Shown here piece after piece: positions 10,056 through 20,955 of a stretch of DNA of 64,000 nt. Position 1 is the stretch's first letter, and the number at the start of each line of letters is the position of its first letter. The notes under the pieces are model-generated. The model searched no databases. It had not been told where the DNA came from and saw only the letters and a list, made by a program, of their open reading frames with translations. The translations under genes were made by a program, and so were the position numbers. Source of the DNA: Viridothelium virens (lineage: Eukaryota; Ascomycota; Dothideomycetes; Trypetheliales; Trypetheliaceae); assembly GCA_010094025.1 (NCBI GenBank), contig ML991771.1:496001-560000 (forward strand), written 5' to 3'.

Positions 10056-12539
10056 TTATGCAAGTTTCTTCAGCGCCTCGACTCCAAGCTCCAAAACGAC
10101 TGGATTTCGCGTTTGCGTCAAGACTTTCTTCAACTTCTCTACACCTCCCTCCAATTTGATACTCTGTCTAGCTCGCTCACCGACTGCTCCCTCTACAGAG
10201 ATCACATTGTTGATGCACGCAAATCCCCTGTGCTTCAATTCATCCCTCTCCTCTCCACACATAGAGAGCAGGATCTCTATAGCACGTGGCTTTTCCAGTA
10301 TCGCATCCGCCGCTCCTTCCCAATCAGTTAACATTGCTAGTGCTCCCCCTGCTGCCCGCCTTGTCTCAAGCTTTTCGACGTCGGCAAGAGCCAGTAGAAT
10401 ATGCATGCGGTTCTTGGCTTGCTTGCTCCCGTCTGCGAAAAGTGCAATACCAGACGGACATGTCGTAAGATTGCAGACCAGCTCGACCGCTGCACACTGA
10501 ACCATCGAGTTTGACGCAAGCAGAAGTGTTTCAATGGTCGGCCACGAGAGCCTGATGATTGTCTCACTGATGTTTTGATCTGCAGATGCTAGATTTGTAA
10601 GAGCAAGAAGAGACTCAAAAGTAGGTAACAGGTCTCGTTGCTCAGTGGCGTGGTCTTCAGTTAGGAGAGATAGCAGAGGGCGGATCGCGGAGGTCATTGG
10701 GAGAGCAGCAGAAGAAGGGAAAACGTGCGAAGGATTGACAGAGATTAAGATTCGAGCGAGAGCGTGAGCAGCAATTCTGACCGGAGCGGCGGTATCTGAG
10801 GGCTGAGCCGGCGGAGGAGGCATGGTGCCACTTATGTCGAGATTGTTGTATGCTTGGATTAAGATCTTGACTGCGCCCTGCTGAGCCAGCGTTCCCCGAC
10901 TTTTCTGATCAAAGGAGAGGGACAGCAATATTTGAGATATTATAGACAGTAGCGCAGGAGAGGCCTTATCTCCGCGCTTGACCAGCAAGGGAACCACTCC
11001 AACATCCAGGATTTTTTTGCATCTGGCGGTGACATGGTCGGTAAGGTCTGCCGGATGAACTTGCTCGGGCTTGGATGTATTTGCATAAGCTTTCGACTGC
11101 GATACTCGTTTCTGCTCCTCCGATTGAGCGGGCCGATATTGAGTCAAACTGGCGATGATCGTAAATCCCCCAAATAACGTTGGTACACCGGTTGGAGAAT
11201 CGGATAGGATTTCGACCAGTTTGGAAAGGAAGGTTCCGTCATTTGCCAACTCTTCTTTCACTTTTGGCTGTAGCGAAGCATAAGCAATAGCTTCAATTGC
11301 GGCTTGCTTGCTGTAGGATTCTTCCGAATTCAAAACCATGTTCTTCATGAGAAATACCAGATCGTCAGGTCTTTCGGTCTGAACCCTGGGTCCATTCGAT
11401 CCCTGGACAGGAGATTCTGCACCTTCAGTCTTGACGAGGATGAGCGCCGCTATACTGGACGAAGTTTCTTCTGTGCCCGATTCGACAAGCTCACTAAGCC
11501 AGTCGGTACAGTGCTGGTGGATGGCAGCTCGGCACTGTTTATCGATACAAGCAGCACTGAACATTTCGAGAGCTGCCAATTGCATCTTGTGGGCGCTCCT
11601 GTTCCTTTCTAAGATAAGGACTAGTGACTCAAGAAATGTTGGTGTAAGGAAGAGCATAGCCGCTACTGAAGGGACGATAGGAAAAACTGCAGCAGCCGCA
11701 GAAAATGCCACAAGCAGATCATCAATTCTTTGTTTCGCAACTCTCGACGTGACATATTTAGCAAGCCAAGCCTGGCCGTTTTCGGGCATGATGTCTAATG
11801 TCTTAGCAACAGCGAGAGTGGCCTGGCTTCGCAGCACAGTCGGCAACCGAATATCAAGACATGATAGAATGCTATCAAAACTATCCGCATCCACAATCTC
11901 TCCTACATCGGCGGGAGCGGCAGCAAGCAATCGAGCTACATTTTTCATTGCTGTTTCGAGATCATCGTTATCTCCCGACATGACCCTGGCCAGTAACAGC
12001 TGGAAAAGATTTCGTAGAGCTGTCCGACGGTCGGTTTCTGAGCTCCATGATTTTGTACTGAGAACGAGCGTAGATATAGAGTTGATGGCCTCATCGCCAA
12101 TTCTCCAGATAAGTTTGAAAGTTGCTGTCGGATGGTCTCGGAGTTCTGAGGCGAAGTATTTCTGTGCTCCATGAGCTCTGATTAGGCTGCCAATGACAAC
12201 ATCCACCTCGGATGCTGAGTGTTTCAATTCTGAAAGCAGAGTAAAACATTGTTCGACGACTTGAGGTCGTACGCTTTCGCGGTGAAGGTAGTCTAGTATC
12301 TCCTTTCTGGTATCCTCAGACCCCGTTTGCACATAGGCTTGGCACATGCGTAGAAGGGGATCCTCCTTCTCCTGATCTTGAAGCTTAGCCCAGAGGTCCT
12401 TGATCCGCACATCACCGGCGTCAATAGCAGAAGCTTTACGGAGCAACTGTGCTGCAGCTACCAAGTCGTTGGCCCGTAAGCGCTGATTGGCCTCGTTCGC
12501 TAGACGCGCAAGCTGATCTTGAGCACTCGATGATTCCAT
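10056..12539 (-). CDS. SHE4: UCS-domain myosin chaperone, She4/UNC-45 family
   Basis: Single-exon gene, 827 aa. UCS proteins fold and stabilise myosin motor domains and so act in actin organisation, endocytosis and cytokinesis. The first ~50 residues are helical and TPR-like (LARLANEANQRLRANDLVAA). The rest is a run of armadillo-like helical repeats ending in the conserved UCS region (GGALAMLTDWEGAADAIL, ELKHRGFACINNVISVEG, ELGVEALKKLA). I chose ATG 12539 (MESSSAQDQ) over an in-frame ATG at 12623. The longer form adds a proline-rich stretch with no resemblance to the family, and the shorter start gives the usual length. It is divergent from ULA1, with 470 bp between the starts. Confidence 0.88.
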   Translation of the reverse strand: MESSSAQDQLARLANEANQRLRANDLVAAAQLLRKASAIDAGDVRIKDLWAKLQDQEKEDPLLRMCQAYVQTGSEDTRKEILDYLHRESVRPQVVEQCFTLLSELKHSASEVDVVIGSLIRAHGAQKYFASELRDHPTATFKLIWRIGDEAINSISTLVLSTKSWSSETDRRTALRNLFQLLLARVMSGDNDDLETAMKNVARLLAAAPADVGEIVDADSFDSILSCLDIRLPTVLRSQATLAVAKTLDIMPENGQAWLAKYVTSRVAKQRIDDLLVAFSAAAAVFPIVPSVAAMLFLTPTFLESLVLILERNRSAHKMQLAALEMFSAACIDKQCRAAIHQHCTDWLSELVESGTEETSSSIAALILVKTEGAESPVQGSNGPRVQTERPDDLVFLMKNMVLNSEESYSKQAAIEAIAYASLQPKVKEELANDGTFLSKLVEILSDSPTGVPTLFGGFTIIASLTQYRPAQSEEQKRVSQSKAYANTSKPEQVHPADLTDHVTARCKKILDVGVVPLLVKRGDKASPALLSIISQILLSLSFDQKSRGTLAQQGAVKILIQAYNNLDISGTMPPPPAQPSDTAAPVRIAAHALARILISVNPSHVFPSSAALPMTSAIRPLLSLLTEDHATEQRDLLPTFESLLALTNLASADQNISETIIRLSWPTIETLLLASNSMVQCAAVELVCNLTTCPSGIALFADGSKQAKNRMHILLALADVEKLETRRAAGGALAMLTDWEGAADAILEKPRAIEILLSMCGEERDELKHRGFACINNVISVEGAVGERARQSIKLEGGVEKLKKVLTQTRNPVVLELGVEALKKLA

Positions 12540-13009
12540 GATCCAAGGTCTTGGGATGATCCGTTGTAAATTAAAGGTAGGAATGATACTGTAACGCCAC
12601 GGAGTGGTCGGCTCTTCGGTCACGGTGGAGAGGAATCCATGATTGACAAGGCAAGCCCTTGAGAATCAGGCTTAGGTAGTTGGGCGAGGGTAAGTTTCTC
12701 GCCAAAATCCTACGTACCCATGACTGTCGAGACTTGGCAGGTGAGGGAATGAACTCTAGCGTCGTCTTCTCGGGTTTCTAGCGAAATGAGAGTACGCCGT
12801 ACGAGAGTGGAGTTGTTCTGGTTCCTGCCGATGCAAGAGCATCCCGCATCTCACATCATGAGGGTTCAACAAACAGAGCAGGCAGGGACCTGGAGCTAGA
12901 GCTGCATGTACCTGGTGATTAGATGGTGACGGAAGCAAATCACCGACCATCTTCCCAAAAATTTATACTTGCTCCCACGCTCCAGTGGCTCCCTACACCA
13001 ATCCTCAGC
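12540..13009. promoter_or_regulatory. Divergent promoter region, SHE4 / ULA1
   Basis: A 470-bp spacer separates two divergent starts, so it presumably carries both promoters. I see no clear TATA box. A 64-codon minus-strand ORF here has no sign of being real. Confidence 0.5.
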
Positions 13010-14861
13010 ATGGCTGAGAAGATGGCAGACGTTGTCACTCCACCGCCTCTGCATGGACCGACATCGAAAGAGAAAAAATACGACCGTCAGCTTAGACTAT
13101 GGGCTGCGAGCGGGCAGGCAGCTCTTGAGGAAGCGCACATTTTGCTGATCAATTCTGGAACTGGTACTGTCGGTGTGGAAGCACTCAAGAACCTTGTACT
13201 ACCTGGTCAGGAGGGATTCCCTCCATAGTTCTGACGATGATCTACTGACGCTGTCTGAAAGGTATCGGCAATTTCACGATTCTCGACTCTGCTACTGTCA
13301 CAGAAGCCGACCTTGGTGTAAACTTCTTCCTCGAAGACACATCGCTAGGCAAATTCCGTGCAGGAGAATGTTGCAAATACCTTCAGGAGCTCAATCCAGA
13401 TGTCAAGGGCAACTTCATTTCCGAGCCTCTCGAGACCTTTGTCGCCAAGCCCAACGTCCTCCAGCCGTTTACCCACATACTCATCACTGCTCCGATCGCT
13501 CTAGAAATACTTGAGAAGATCTCGAATGATGCAAGATTCCAGTCCCGACCTGTATTCTATGTTCACTGCGTAGGCTTCTATGCACAGCTCTCCCTCCAAC
13601 TCCCAGACGCCTTCCCCATCGTTGATACGCACCCGGACCCTGAGAAGATGACGGATTTGCGAATTTTATGGCCGTTCAGAGAATTGAGAGAGTTCGCAGC
13701 TCGTAAAACAAAGGACCTTGGTTCGATGAATGATCATGACCACGGACACGTACCATACGTTCTACTCCTCCTGCATTACTTATCGATTTGGAAGTCACAA
13801 CACAATGGAAGACCGCCACAGAATTACAAAGAGAAAACGGAATTTCGAGAGCTCGTCCGCTCAGGAACAAGGAGGGACAATCCAGAAGGAGGCGAAGAGA
13901 ACTTCGACGAGGCTGTTGGAGCAGTGCTGAAGTCTCTTAATCTCTCCGAGCCGAGCTCAGCGATTAAGGAAATTTTTGACAGCGCCGAGTGTTGTATTAA
14001 CGAAGTTCAACGGACGAACTTCTGGATCATTACTCGCGCTGTCAAAACATTTCACCAACAACACGGCTCGCTCCCGCTTCCAGGCTCTCTTCCCGACATG
14101 AAGGCGCAATCCAAAGACTACATTGAGCTGCAGAATGTGTACAAAGCCAAGGCTCGCAAGGATGTCGCCGAAGTTCTTTCGCACGCTCGCAAACTGGAGA
14201 AAGGGGTTGAGCGACTTCCGCCTGCCGATCCTGAGATTTCTGAAAAGGAAGTCGAAGCTTTCTGCAAGAATGCCGGCTTCATCAAGCTGATCCGCGGTCG
14301 ACCATTGAAAATTCTCAAGCCCAAAGAAATGTTGAAATGGGGCAGAAGCGCCAAATCCGCGAGCAACGCCTTAACAAATCCAGACTCTTTAATGCCTCTT
14401 CACCTCGCCTTTCTCGCTTACGATTCTTTCAGCGCCGCTCACGCGCCTGATGGGCATATCGCTACGCCTCAGGCTCCCGGTGCCTCAGATTTTGAAACCG
14501 ATGCGCAGAAGATGACTGGAATCGTTGAGACGCTAATAGATGATCTATTGAGGCAGGCTCGCAAATTCATCGAAGATCCGGAGTACTCGGAGATTAAGGA
14601 TTCAACTGCGAAAATTGCGCAAGAGATGTATGTATCATTTATCCCCTCTGTTCTGACCTCTATGATGTCTATCAACTGCCTTCTAACTGTTATGACTGTA
14701 GGACCCGTGCAGGCGGTGCTGAATTGCACAACATCGCCTCGCTCACTGGCGGGATTGTCGCGCAAGAGGTCATCAAGGTCATCACGAAACAATATGTTCC
14801 TGTAGACAATGTCTGCCTTGTTGATGGTGTACAAAGCAAGACATCTGTGTTGAAGCTTTGA
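13010..14861 (+). CDS. ULA1: NEDD8-activating enzyme E1 regulatory subunit (Ula1/APP-BP1)
   Basis: Partner of Uba3 in the heterodimeric E1 that activates NEDD8/Rub1 for cullin neddylation. Exons: 13010-13205, 13262-14627 and 14702-14861 (573 aa). The N-terminus carries the E1 signature [20 protein letters not shown], followed by the Rossmann strand [26 protein letters not shown] and [18 protein letters not shown]. The C-terminal exon gives [20 protein letters not shown] and TKQYVPVDN, the usual end of APP-BP1 proteins. No catalytic cysteine domain is expected in this subunit. Intron 1 has an unusual GTCAGG donor, but the joined frame ([13 protein letters not shown]) is exactly what the family shows. 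Confidence 0.94.
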
Positions 14862-15768
14862 AGCTATACATAGATGAAGATCAACGTACCATGGCGCCCA
14901 GGAGTTCGTTCGGCTGAATAGGATGCATAGCATAGGCGTGGCGATTAGGTTTGCATGGTCACGGTATTGATAATAATACGAATGCATGAGCGGATGCAAA
15001 CGGTAACGATATTCATGAGCAGGCGGCGTTCCAATCACTAAGGCATCGAGGTAAATAGTATCGAGCCGAAGGCGGCTCTAGTGAACGACGTGTAGAATAA
15101 CCTACACAAACGAAGCTCTTGAGCTCTCATTAATCTTGCCTGTTCCTGGCATCCTGACTCGATTTCCTTATGGTTCCTGATACTTTAGCGAAAACATCAT
15201 GTCGCGCTGGTAGTAGTTTTCTCCTTCCTGAGCCTAAGGCGCATTCCCTTATATTCTTTCGAACCTTTTGGGGTGGATCCCAGATACCTTACCTGCGTTT
15301 ATCTTGTTCGAAAAAATTGATCAGAATGTTCATCTTTAGGTGCTCTCGTGTTTTCACTGTGCTTCTTCCCAATCGGTCCTTGTCAATATCAATTTCCACG
15401 GATTGTTCCCTGGTCTCATCGTACAACATGTCCAGGGGCTGTGGACGCGCTCCTCCGTCTTGCTTGGTCGTCATACTAATGATCGAAGCACCATGGCAGT
15501 ACTACGTTCGGATTGAACCGACCGTGCCTTCCCAAACAGTGTGTATACTGCCTACAGACTGTTCCTTCTCCAAGAATCGCCATGGCCCGGCTACGTAGCA
15601 CGACCGCATAGAGAATTCTGGCGCACGCGCATGAGTACGTTTCTCATTTTCGTCTTGTCCACTCCTTTCACACCATCATTATCGTCGTCTCCCTCTTCCC
15701 TGGTAGGTTGCGCGACCCTCACAAAGTTTAGCATCCTGATACACTGTGCTGACACAGTATTTTGTAAG

Positions 15769-15894
15769 CATCAGCAGCAGCAAAAGCAACAACAACAACA
15801 ACGACGACGACGACAACGACGACAAGCACCACCACCACCACCACCACTATCATCACCATGATCACCATGATCATCATCATCATCCTCATCATCA
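15769..15894. repeat. Compound trinucleotide microsatellite (CAG/CAA/CGA/CAC/ATC)
   Basis: A tract of about 125 bp runs through successive blocks: CAG then CAA, then CGA, then CAC (about nine units), then an interrupted CAT/ATC series. It can be read in frame as poly-Gln, poly-Arg and poly-Pro on one strand, or poly-Val on the other, which explains the odd short ORFs across it. I see no gene that uses it. Confidence 0.9.
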
Positions 15895-16074
15895 GTGAAT
15901 CGATTGCATGCAGCAAAAAAGGTCATTCACAAAACCCAAATTTTGGAAACCAGATCTTTTTGGACCATCTTTGGATCGAGCCTGTTCTCTGTCTGGTTGG
16001 TGTTTGTCCGTCCAGGCCTTTACGCAAACAGAATGAGGAACTTACTAAGTACTTTGTCGCGTCTCTATTCCCGT

Positions 16075-16471
16075 TCATCCTCGAAATGCGGTCACCTCGA
16101 ATGTCCTCCCCCCCATTGGCTGCGCTGTGTTTGTACCCGTCGATTCTATCAAATCTTGTAAATCCTGGAGTTTCACAAGCTGCGACTGCGGATCCAGTCC
16201 CAGCTTGTGCGTGAATGGGTCCATCGATGAGGGCGGCAATGGGACTCTAAGATTTCCCTGATTAAACCTCTGCTGTACCTGTGCACTGTATTGTTCAATG
16301 GTGGTGTTTGATTGAGGGTTCAGGCCTCCGTTCGATACAATTTCCCATTGAGGAGCCCCGACAGCAGATTGTTTAAGTGTAAGCGGCGGCCACGGTACTT
16401 TTGTCGTGCACTTTTTGGTCAAAGATTCTTCGATTGGTGTGTACATGGCCTGAAGAGGCTCGATTGCTGCG
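16075..16471 (-). CDS. Possible orphan exon, unknown product
   Basis: An open frame of about 132 codons could begin at an acceptor (GGTAGCAG, preceded by a CTGAC branch-like site) at 16471, and it ends at 16075. The internal sequence (TKKCTTKVPWPPLTLKQSA, TIEQYSAQVQQRFNQGN, DPFTHKLGLDPQSQ) has ordinary protein-like composition but matches no family I know. No upstream exon with a start codon was identified. It may be the last exon of an unrecognised gene, a relic, or chance. Confidence 0.2.
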
Positions 16472-17411
16472 CTGCTACCGATATTGAAGTGTCAGCGAGA
16501 ACGATTTCATCTATTTTCATTCGGAGCGACCCCCGGTAGAATTTTCCCCGTCTCACAGCGACAACTGTATTTTCTCTACTTTAGGATCTGAATAGCCTCA
16601 ACGTTTTGACACCCTTTCCAGCTTTATACACTGTGCACCAAAAGTTATTCGAGGAGGCCCTTAAAGAGATGCGAAAACCTGGAGGCAGCTTGCGCTCGCC
16701 CCAGCGGAGGCGCTCTGGCATCTTTCTCTATTCATTGAATTTTTTTCAGGGCGACCCTCAACGTGAGTTTTCTGATTTCTCATCTGGCAATCTGGACTAG
16801 ACGTTGCAAAACCCGAATCCTCCAAACGTTTTCCTGTATTAATCGAAAATTTTTCGGGGAGATCCCCAGCCAGATTTCGATATTCCCAACAGTGTTCGTA
16901 TGATGAAGCTCTAAGAGAGGTTTCGAAAATACATAGAAGTCTAGTAGGCTAACGAGGCTGTCTCCAATCCATTTGAGGGGATGAGCGGGTCCATGTCACT
17001 ATAGTTTTTCTGTACGTAATTGGGATATTCCAAGTGCTCTTATTTTTTCTGGAGAATGGATGAACGGGTCATAGGCTCATGGTCATAGCTCCGGTAGATG
17101 ATGGCATCGTCGACAACAACAATACAAATACTTCTACAAATATAAAAATACCAAAAAAAAACACGCAAACCACGCAAGGGGGGTATCTTCCCAACCCCAA
17201 CGCCATAACTGCATGGGGATCCCCCCCATGCAACAAGACTCCAACAGCTAACAATATAAAAATAAGAATAAAAAATGAAAAGACCAAATTTTGAGCCATA
17301 CGGCTCCATCTCAGCAACACCAGAGCACACCACAATTCCATTGGGGTTCTCCCCGACCCAAATCCACAAAATAGCTTTTCTTATCACACAAAGCCCGAAG
17401 ATGCCTCCCAT

Positions 17412-20400
17412 TTAAAAACCCCCCAACCCCCCCTCCACCAACGCCACCACCATCATCTCCCTTGCCCCCTTCATCTCCTCCGCCTTCACCGCGGCTGGCG
17501 GGGCCCCCCTCGCCGCCGCCAGCGCGTTGAAGCAGGTGAAGACGCCACAGTCCCTCCCATTCGTCTGCTGGGTCGAAGCACCCCCCAGCACCTCCCACTC
17601 CTCCTCCTTGAACGCGCTCCCCAGCTCCTGGCGCAGCCAGTCCAGCGCGAGCCGGACGGCGCGACGGTCTCCCTCCGGCGCCAGCGAGTCCAGCGACTGG
17701 ATCTTGCGCTCCTGCGGGTGCACCAGCAGGAGGCTCCAGTGCGAGCCGGACAGGTTGATGGGGAAGAAGATGGTGCGCACGCGCAGCACCTTCTCCCCCC
17801 CCATCTTTGCCCGGCGCGCCCACCGTGCCACCGCCCCCGCCCCGCGCTCCGCCACGCTCTTCATGAACGCCGGGTTGAAGGCGTGGTAGCGCGGGGTGGG
17901 GTCGGGGGTCTGCCCCCGGGTGCGTCGCCGCCCCCGAGGGCCAGCGGCGCTGGCGTCGGTCGCGTTGCCGTCGTCGGTCGCGGGAGCGGAGGAGGAGGAG
18001 GAGGCGGCCAGCCGGTCGGTGGCCTCAGCCACGACGTGCTGGAGAAAGGTCTCCACAGCGACGTCGTTGAGCCAGCCGCTGGCCCTGTCGAAGGAGTGGT
18101 GAGGCACGATGGTGCCGATGTCCTTCCGTGTGACACCGGGCCCCACTGTGGCGCCGGGATTGCTGTTCCCGATGGCCTCGGCGAGCTTGCGGGTCTGCTC
18201 GTCCGAGAGGCTGGCCACCAGTTGGGGAGGCGCGACTGGTGCAGGGATTTCTTCGGGAGCCGGCTGATCAAGAGAACCCGCGAGCTCATTCAGCTCAGCA
18301 AGCGGTTCTTCTTTGCTCGAAGCCGGTGAGGCTGGGTGCTCCGGTGCAGATCCCCCTTCATCAGCTTCGGGGGCTGCCATTGGAGGTTCCGCAGCCCGTT
18401 CCTCCCCATCGAAATGTGCACGGCCAGGGGGATCCAGCTGTAGAGGCCGTAAAGAACCAGCAGGCGGAAGGCTTTGCTCGGTGGCATCGTCTTTCCCAGG
18501 AGCAGGTTGAGGGGATTGCTCGACTGGGGGTGCCAAGGTGATGGGAGCAGGAACTACTCGGGCTCCCTGCTCCCTCGAGGCAACAGCCTTTGCAACTTCG
18601 GCTCGAAGCTCCTGTCGAAGTTGGTAGTCTGGATTGGGTTCGTCTGCTGGTTCATCCTCAAACTCAGATTGGTAGACATGTGGAACCTCCTCGTGGTAGT
18701 AGTGGTGGTATTTGGGCGGCAAGTCGCGCTTTGCCTTCAATGTTCGGACTTTTGCCATCTCTGCCTTGTGGGCTAGGTAGGCAATTTTCTCCGTCTTCTT
18801 GGCCGTGGCCTCTTCTTTGTCACGAGTTAGTTCGCGACTTTGTTCTTCCTTAACCAGAGAAAAACGTTTATGCCCCTCGGCGGAATTGATGTAATTGTAG
18901 GATCCATCGAGAAGATTTTTCAAGCGCTGCTGATTTGTAGAGAGTGTTTTGCTAGAACGCTTTTTCTTAATACCGCTCGAGTTGGAGGACTTGGACTCGG
19001 GCCATTCTAGTATGCTTTCCAGCTCTTTCCGAACCGCCAAGTGGTATTGAACGTCTCGATGGACTGGGCGGGCGTGTTTGCGCATCATGCGACGCCTCAA
19101 TGCCTCCCCGAGTGCTTCGACTTTTGTTGGAGATGGGTCATTGTGCAAGGAATCTTCGTGTCGCTGAGCCTCTGTTTTCTTCTCCGGCGAATCTGGAGTA
19201 TTGTTCGCGGACGCAGACTCTGACGATTGTGGAAGCGTGGGCTCTTGTTGATTGAGCACAGCATTTGTGGAGACGACTTCTTGGCCTAGGGTTGCAGTGT
19301 TTTGAATCCTTCGGCGCTTTAATGCCCGATAAGTGTAAACTGCTGGGTGACTGATCCATTCGGCTGTCTGACACACAGCACGGGGGAGACGAGACATCAT
19401 TCGTACAGCTGCAACGATACCGCGCTTGACAAGAAGAGCTCGGTCAAGGAGTGGCTGAACATTGGCAACAGCCTGGCCGTAAACATCGGAGAACGTCCAA
19501 GTGGGGACGTTGGATCCATCCTGACGTTGAGCATTCGTCGTTGCATTACTGCGACGAATGTAGATACCATCATCATCGTCGCCGCGTTTACGCTTTCGAG
19601 ACTGTAAAAGGCTCGACGTAGGCGGGGTGTGAACAACTCTATTCGCGCGAGCAGCTCGGCGTCGCCGTAGGGTTGTGGCTCGAGTGGAAACCGCCATTAC
19701 TTCTTCTCTTACTATGTCTTTGGTTTCAGACGCCAAAGGAGTTTCTTGACTCATGTTCTGGAAGGCAGGCTGATCTGCTTGCCAAGTGCCAGGATTGCGG
19801 GCAGTGAAATTGTCTACGTTGTGGATATCGTGGGAATATTCAGTGCGGTAAACCAAAGCCGGTTGAATGCTCTCGCGGCCATAATATTCCATTGGAGTCT
19901 GTTGGAGCTCATCCAGATCCATTTGCATTGGCACGCTGAGAACGACTCTGCCTTCCGGAGTGTTTTGGTCCATGTCTTGGATCAAGGTCGCATCCTTGTT
20001 GAACAAGGGAGTGGGGTATCCAGGGCGCAGGTTGGATTTAGCTGGAGTTTGCGGGTTGAGTGGTCTGGGACCGATTGGGAATGTTGTCTCGCCAGTCCAT
20101 GTAGCATAAAATGGTGCACTCTCGTGCCAAAATTCGCGAGTGTCGTCTTGCAACTGAAATCCGACATGGCGAACTGCAGTGCCATTGTCTCGTGTGATCT
20201 GGGTGGTTCCGACTTTGAACTCGGTAGTATGGGTTTCCATGAAGCTCATCTCGTCCGGGTCTTCATGATTGGAGGCAGGAATGATGTTCTACGAGACATT
20301 AGACGAGGAAGGAGAGCAAAGAACGAGGCGGAGTTGAACTTACAGGGACGTGGACATGATCAGCAGCCAGAGCCGATCCACTTGCGGACTCAAGTGTAGG

Positions 20401-20955
20401 TGCAATCTTGTAAAAAGTATTAGACAGAGAAGTTGTGCAAGAGCGGGGCCAACATCAACTTACAGGGACATGATTATCATTAACAGCCGAAGCTGGTTCA
20501 TTCACGGAACCTTGGGGTTCAAGCGCAGGTACAGTCTTGTAAAACGCATTAGCCAGTGAAGGTACGCAGGAGCGGGGTCAACATGAACTTACAGGGACAT
20601 AGTTATCATTAATAGGCGAAGCTGATGCATTCGCGGAACCTTGGGGTTCAGTCGCAGTTACAGTCTTAAACAAATAATTAGCCAGTGAAGGTGCGCAGAA
20701 GCGAGGTCAACATAAACTTACAGAGACATTGACTTGATTAGTAGGCGGAGCTGGTTCATTGGCGGAACTTTCAGGCTCATGGGCAGTCACAGTCTTGTAC
20801 AAGTTATTAGCCTGAGTAGGTGCGCAGGGGCGAGATCGCGCTTGACTTACAGATTCAGGGTGGTTGTTGTTAGTTGGGCGAGCCGTGTTAAAGTTGACAG
20901 GCAAGCCTGTGTCGGCGTCGGCCATGTCAATTTCGATGATAGAGTTATCAGCCAT
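17412..20955 (-). CDS. ULP1: Ulp1-family SUMO protease with tandemly duplicated 5' exons
   Basis: Cysteine protease (C48 fold) that matures SUMO or removes it from substrates, expected in the nucleus or at its envelope. Exons: 20955-20851, 20793-20722, 20664-20593, 20535-20464, 20406-20344 and 20288-17412 (1086 aa). ATG 20955 gives MADNSIIEIDMADADTG. Exons 2-4 encode related 24-residue repeats (for example TVTATEPQGSANASASPIND, then NYVP) and exon 5 a shorter 21-residue version. The middle has a basic KRKR patch and a charged coiled region. The catalytic domain shows WLNDV near 866, SGSHWSLLLVH (His ~978), QSLDSL (Asp ~995) and NGRDCGVFTC (Cys ~1042), so the triad is intact. The catalytic half is much richer in GC than the rest. 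A Gly/Ala/Ser-rich insert separates WLND from YHAFNP. Confidence 0.9.
20289..20850 (-). repeat. Tandem exon+intron array, exact 129-bp period, inside the ULP1 gene
   Basis: Four consecutive exons begin exactly 129 bp apart (20793, 20664, 20535, 20406). Introns 1-4 are each 57 nt and intron 5 is 55 nt. All start GTAAGT, carry a CTAAT branch site at the same offset, and end in AAG or TAG. By hand alignment, exons 3 and 4 differ at 10 of 72 positions, and introns 2 and 3 at 10 of 57. Exon 5 is 9 nt shorter and more diverged. Every exon is phase 0 and a multiple of three. Confidence 0.92.

Larger units (their letters stand above)
14862..17411. other. Gene-poor region between ULA1 and the SUMO protease gene
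   Basis: About 2.5 kb at the convergent 3' ends of ULA1 and ULP1. It holds many short ORFs on both strands, none of which I recognise. It also holds a trinucleotide-repeat tract near 15.8 kb and a possible orphan exon near 16.1-16.5 kb. At 17,140-17,460 there are runs of A and C immediately beyond the ULP1 stop. Confidence 0.5.

Noticed and set aside
15769-15894. Polyglutamine/polyvaline coding ORFs across the trinucleotide tract
   Set aside because: Reading frames flank the repeat only briefly and have no start or splice context; treated as a microsatellite.
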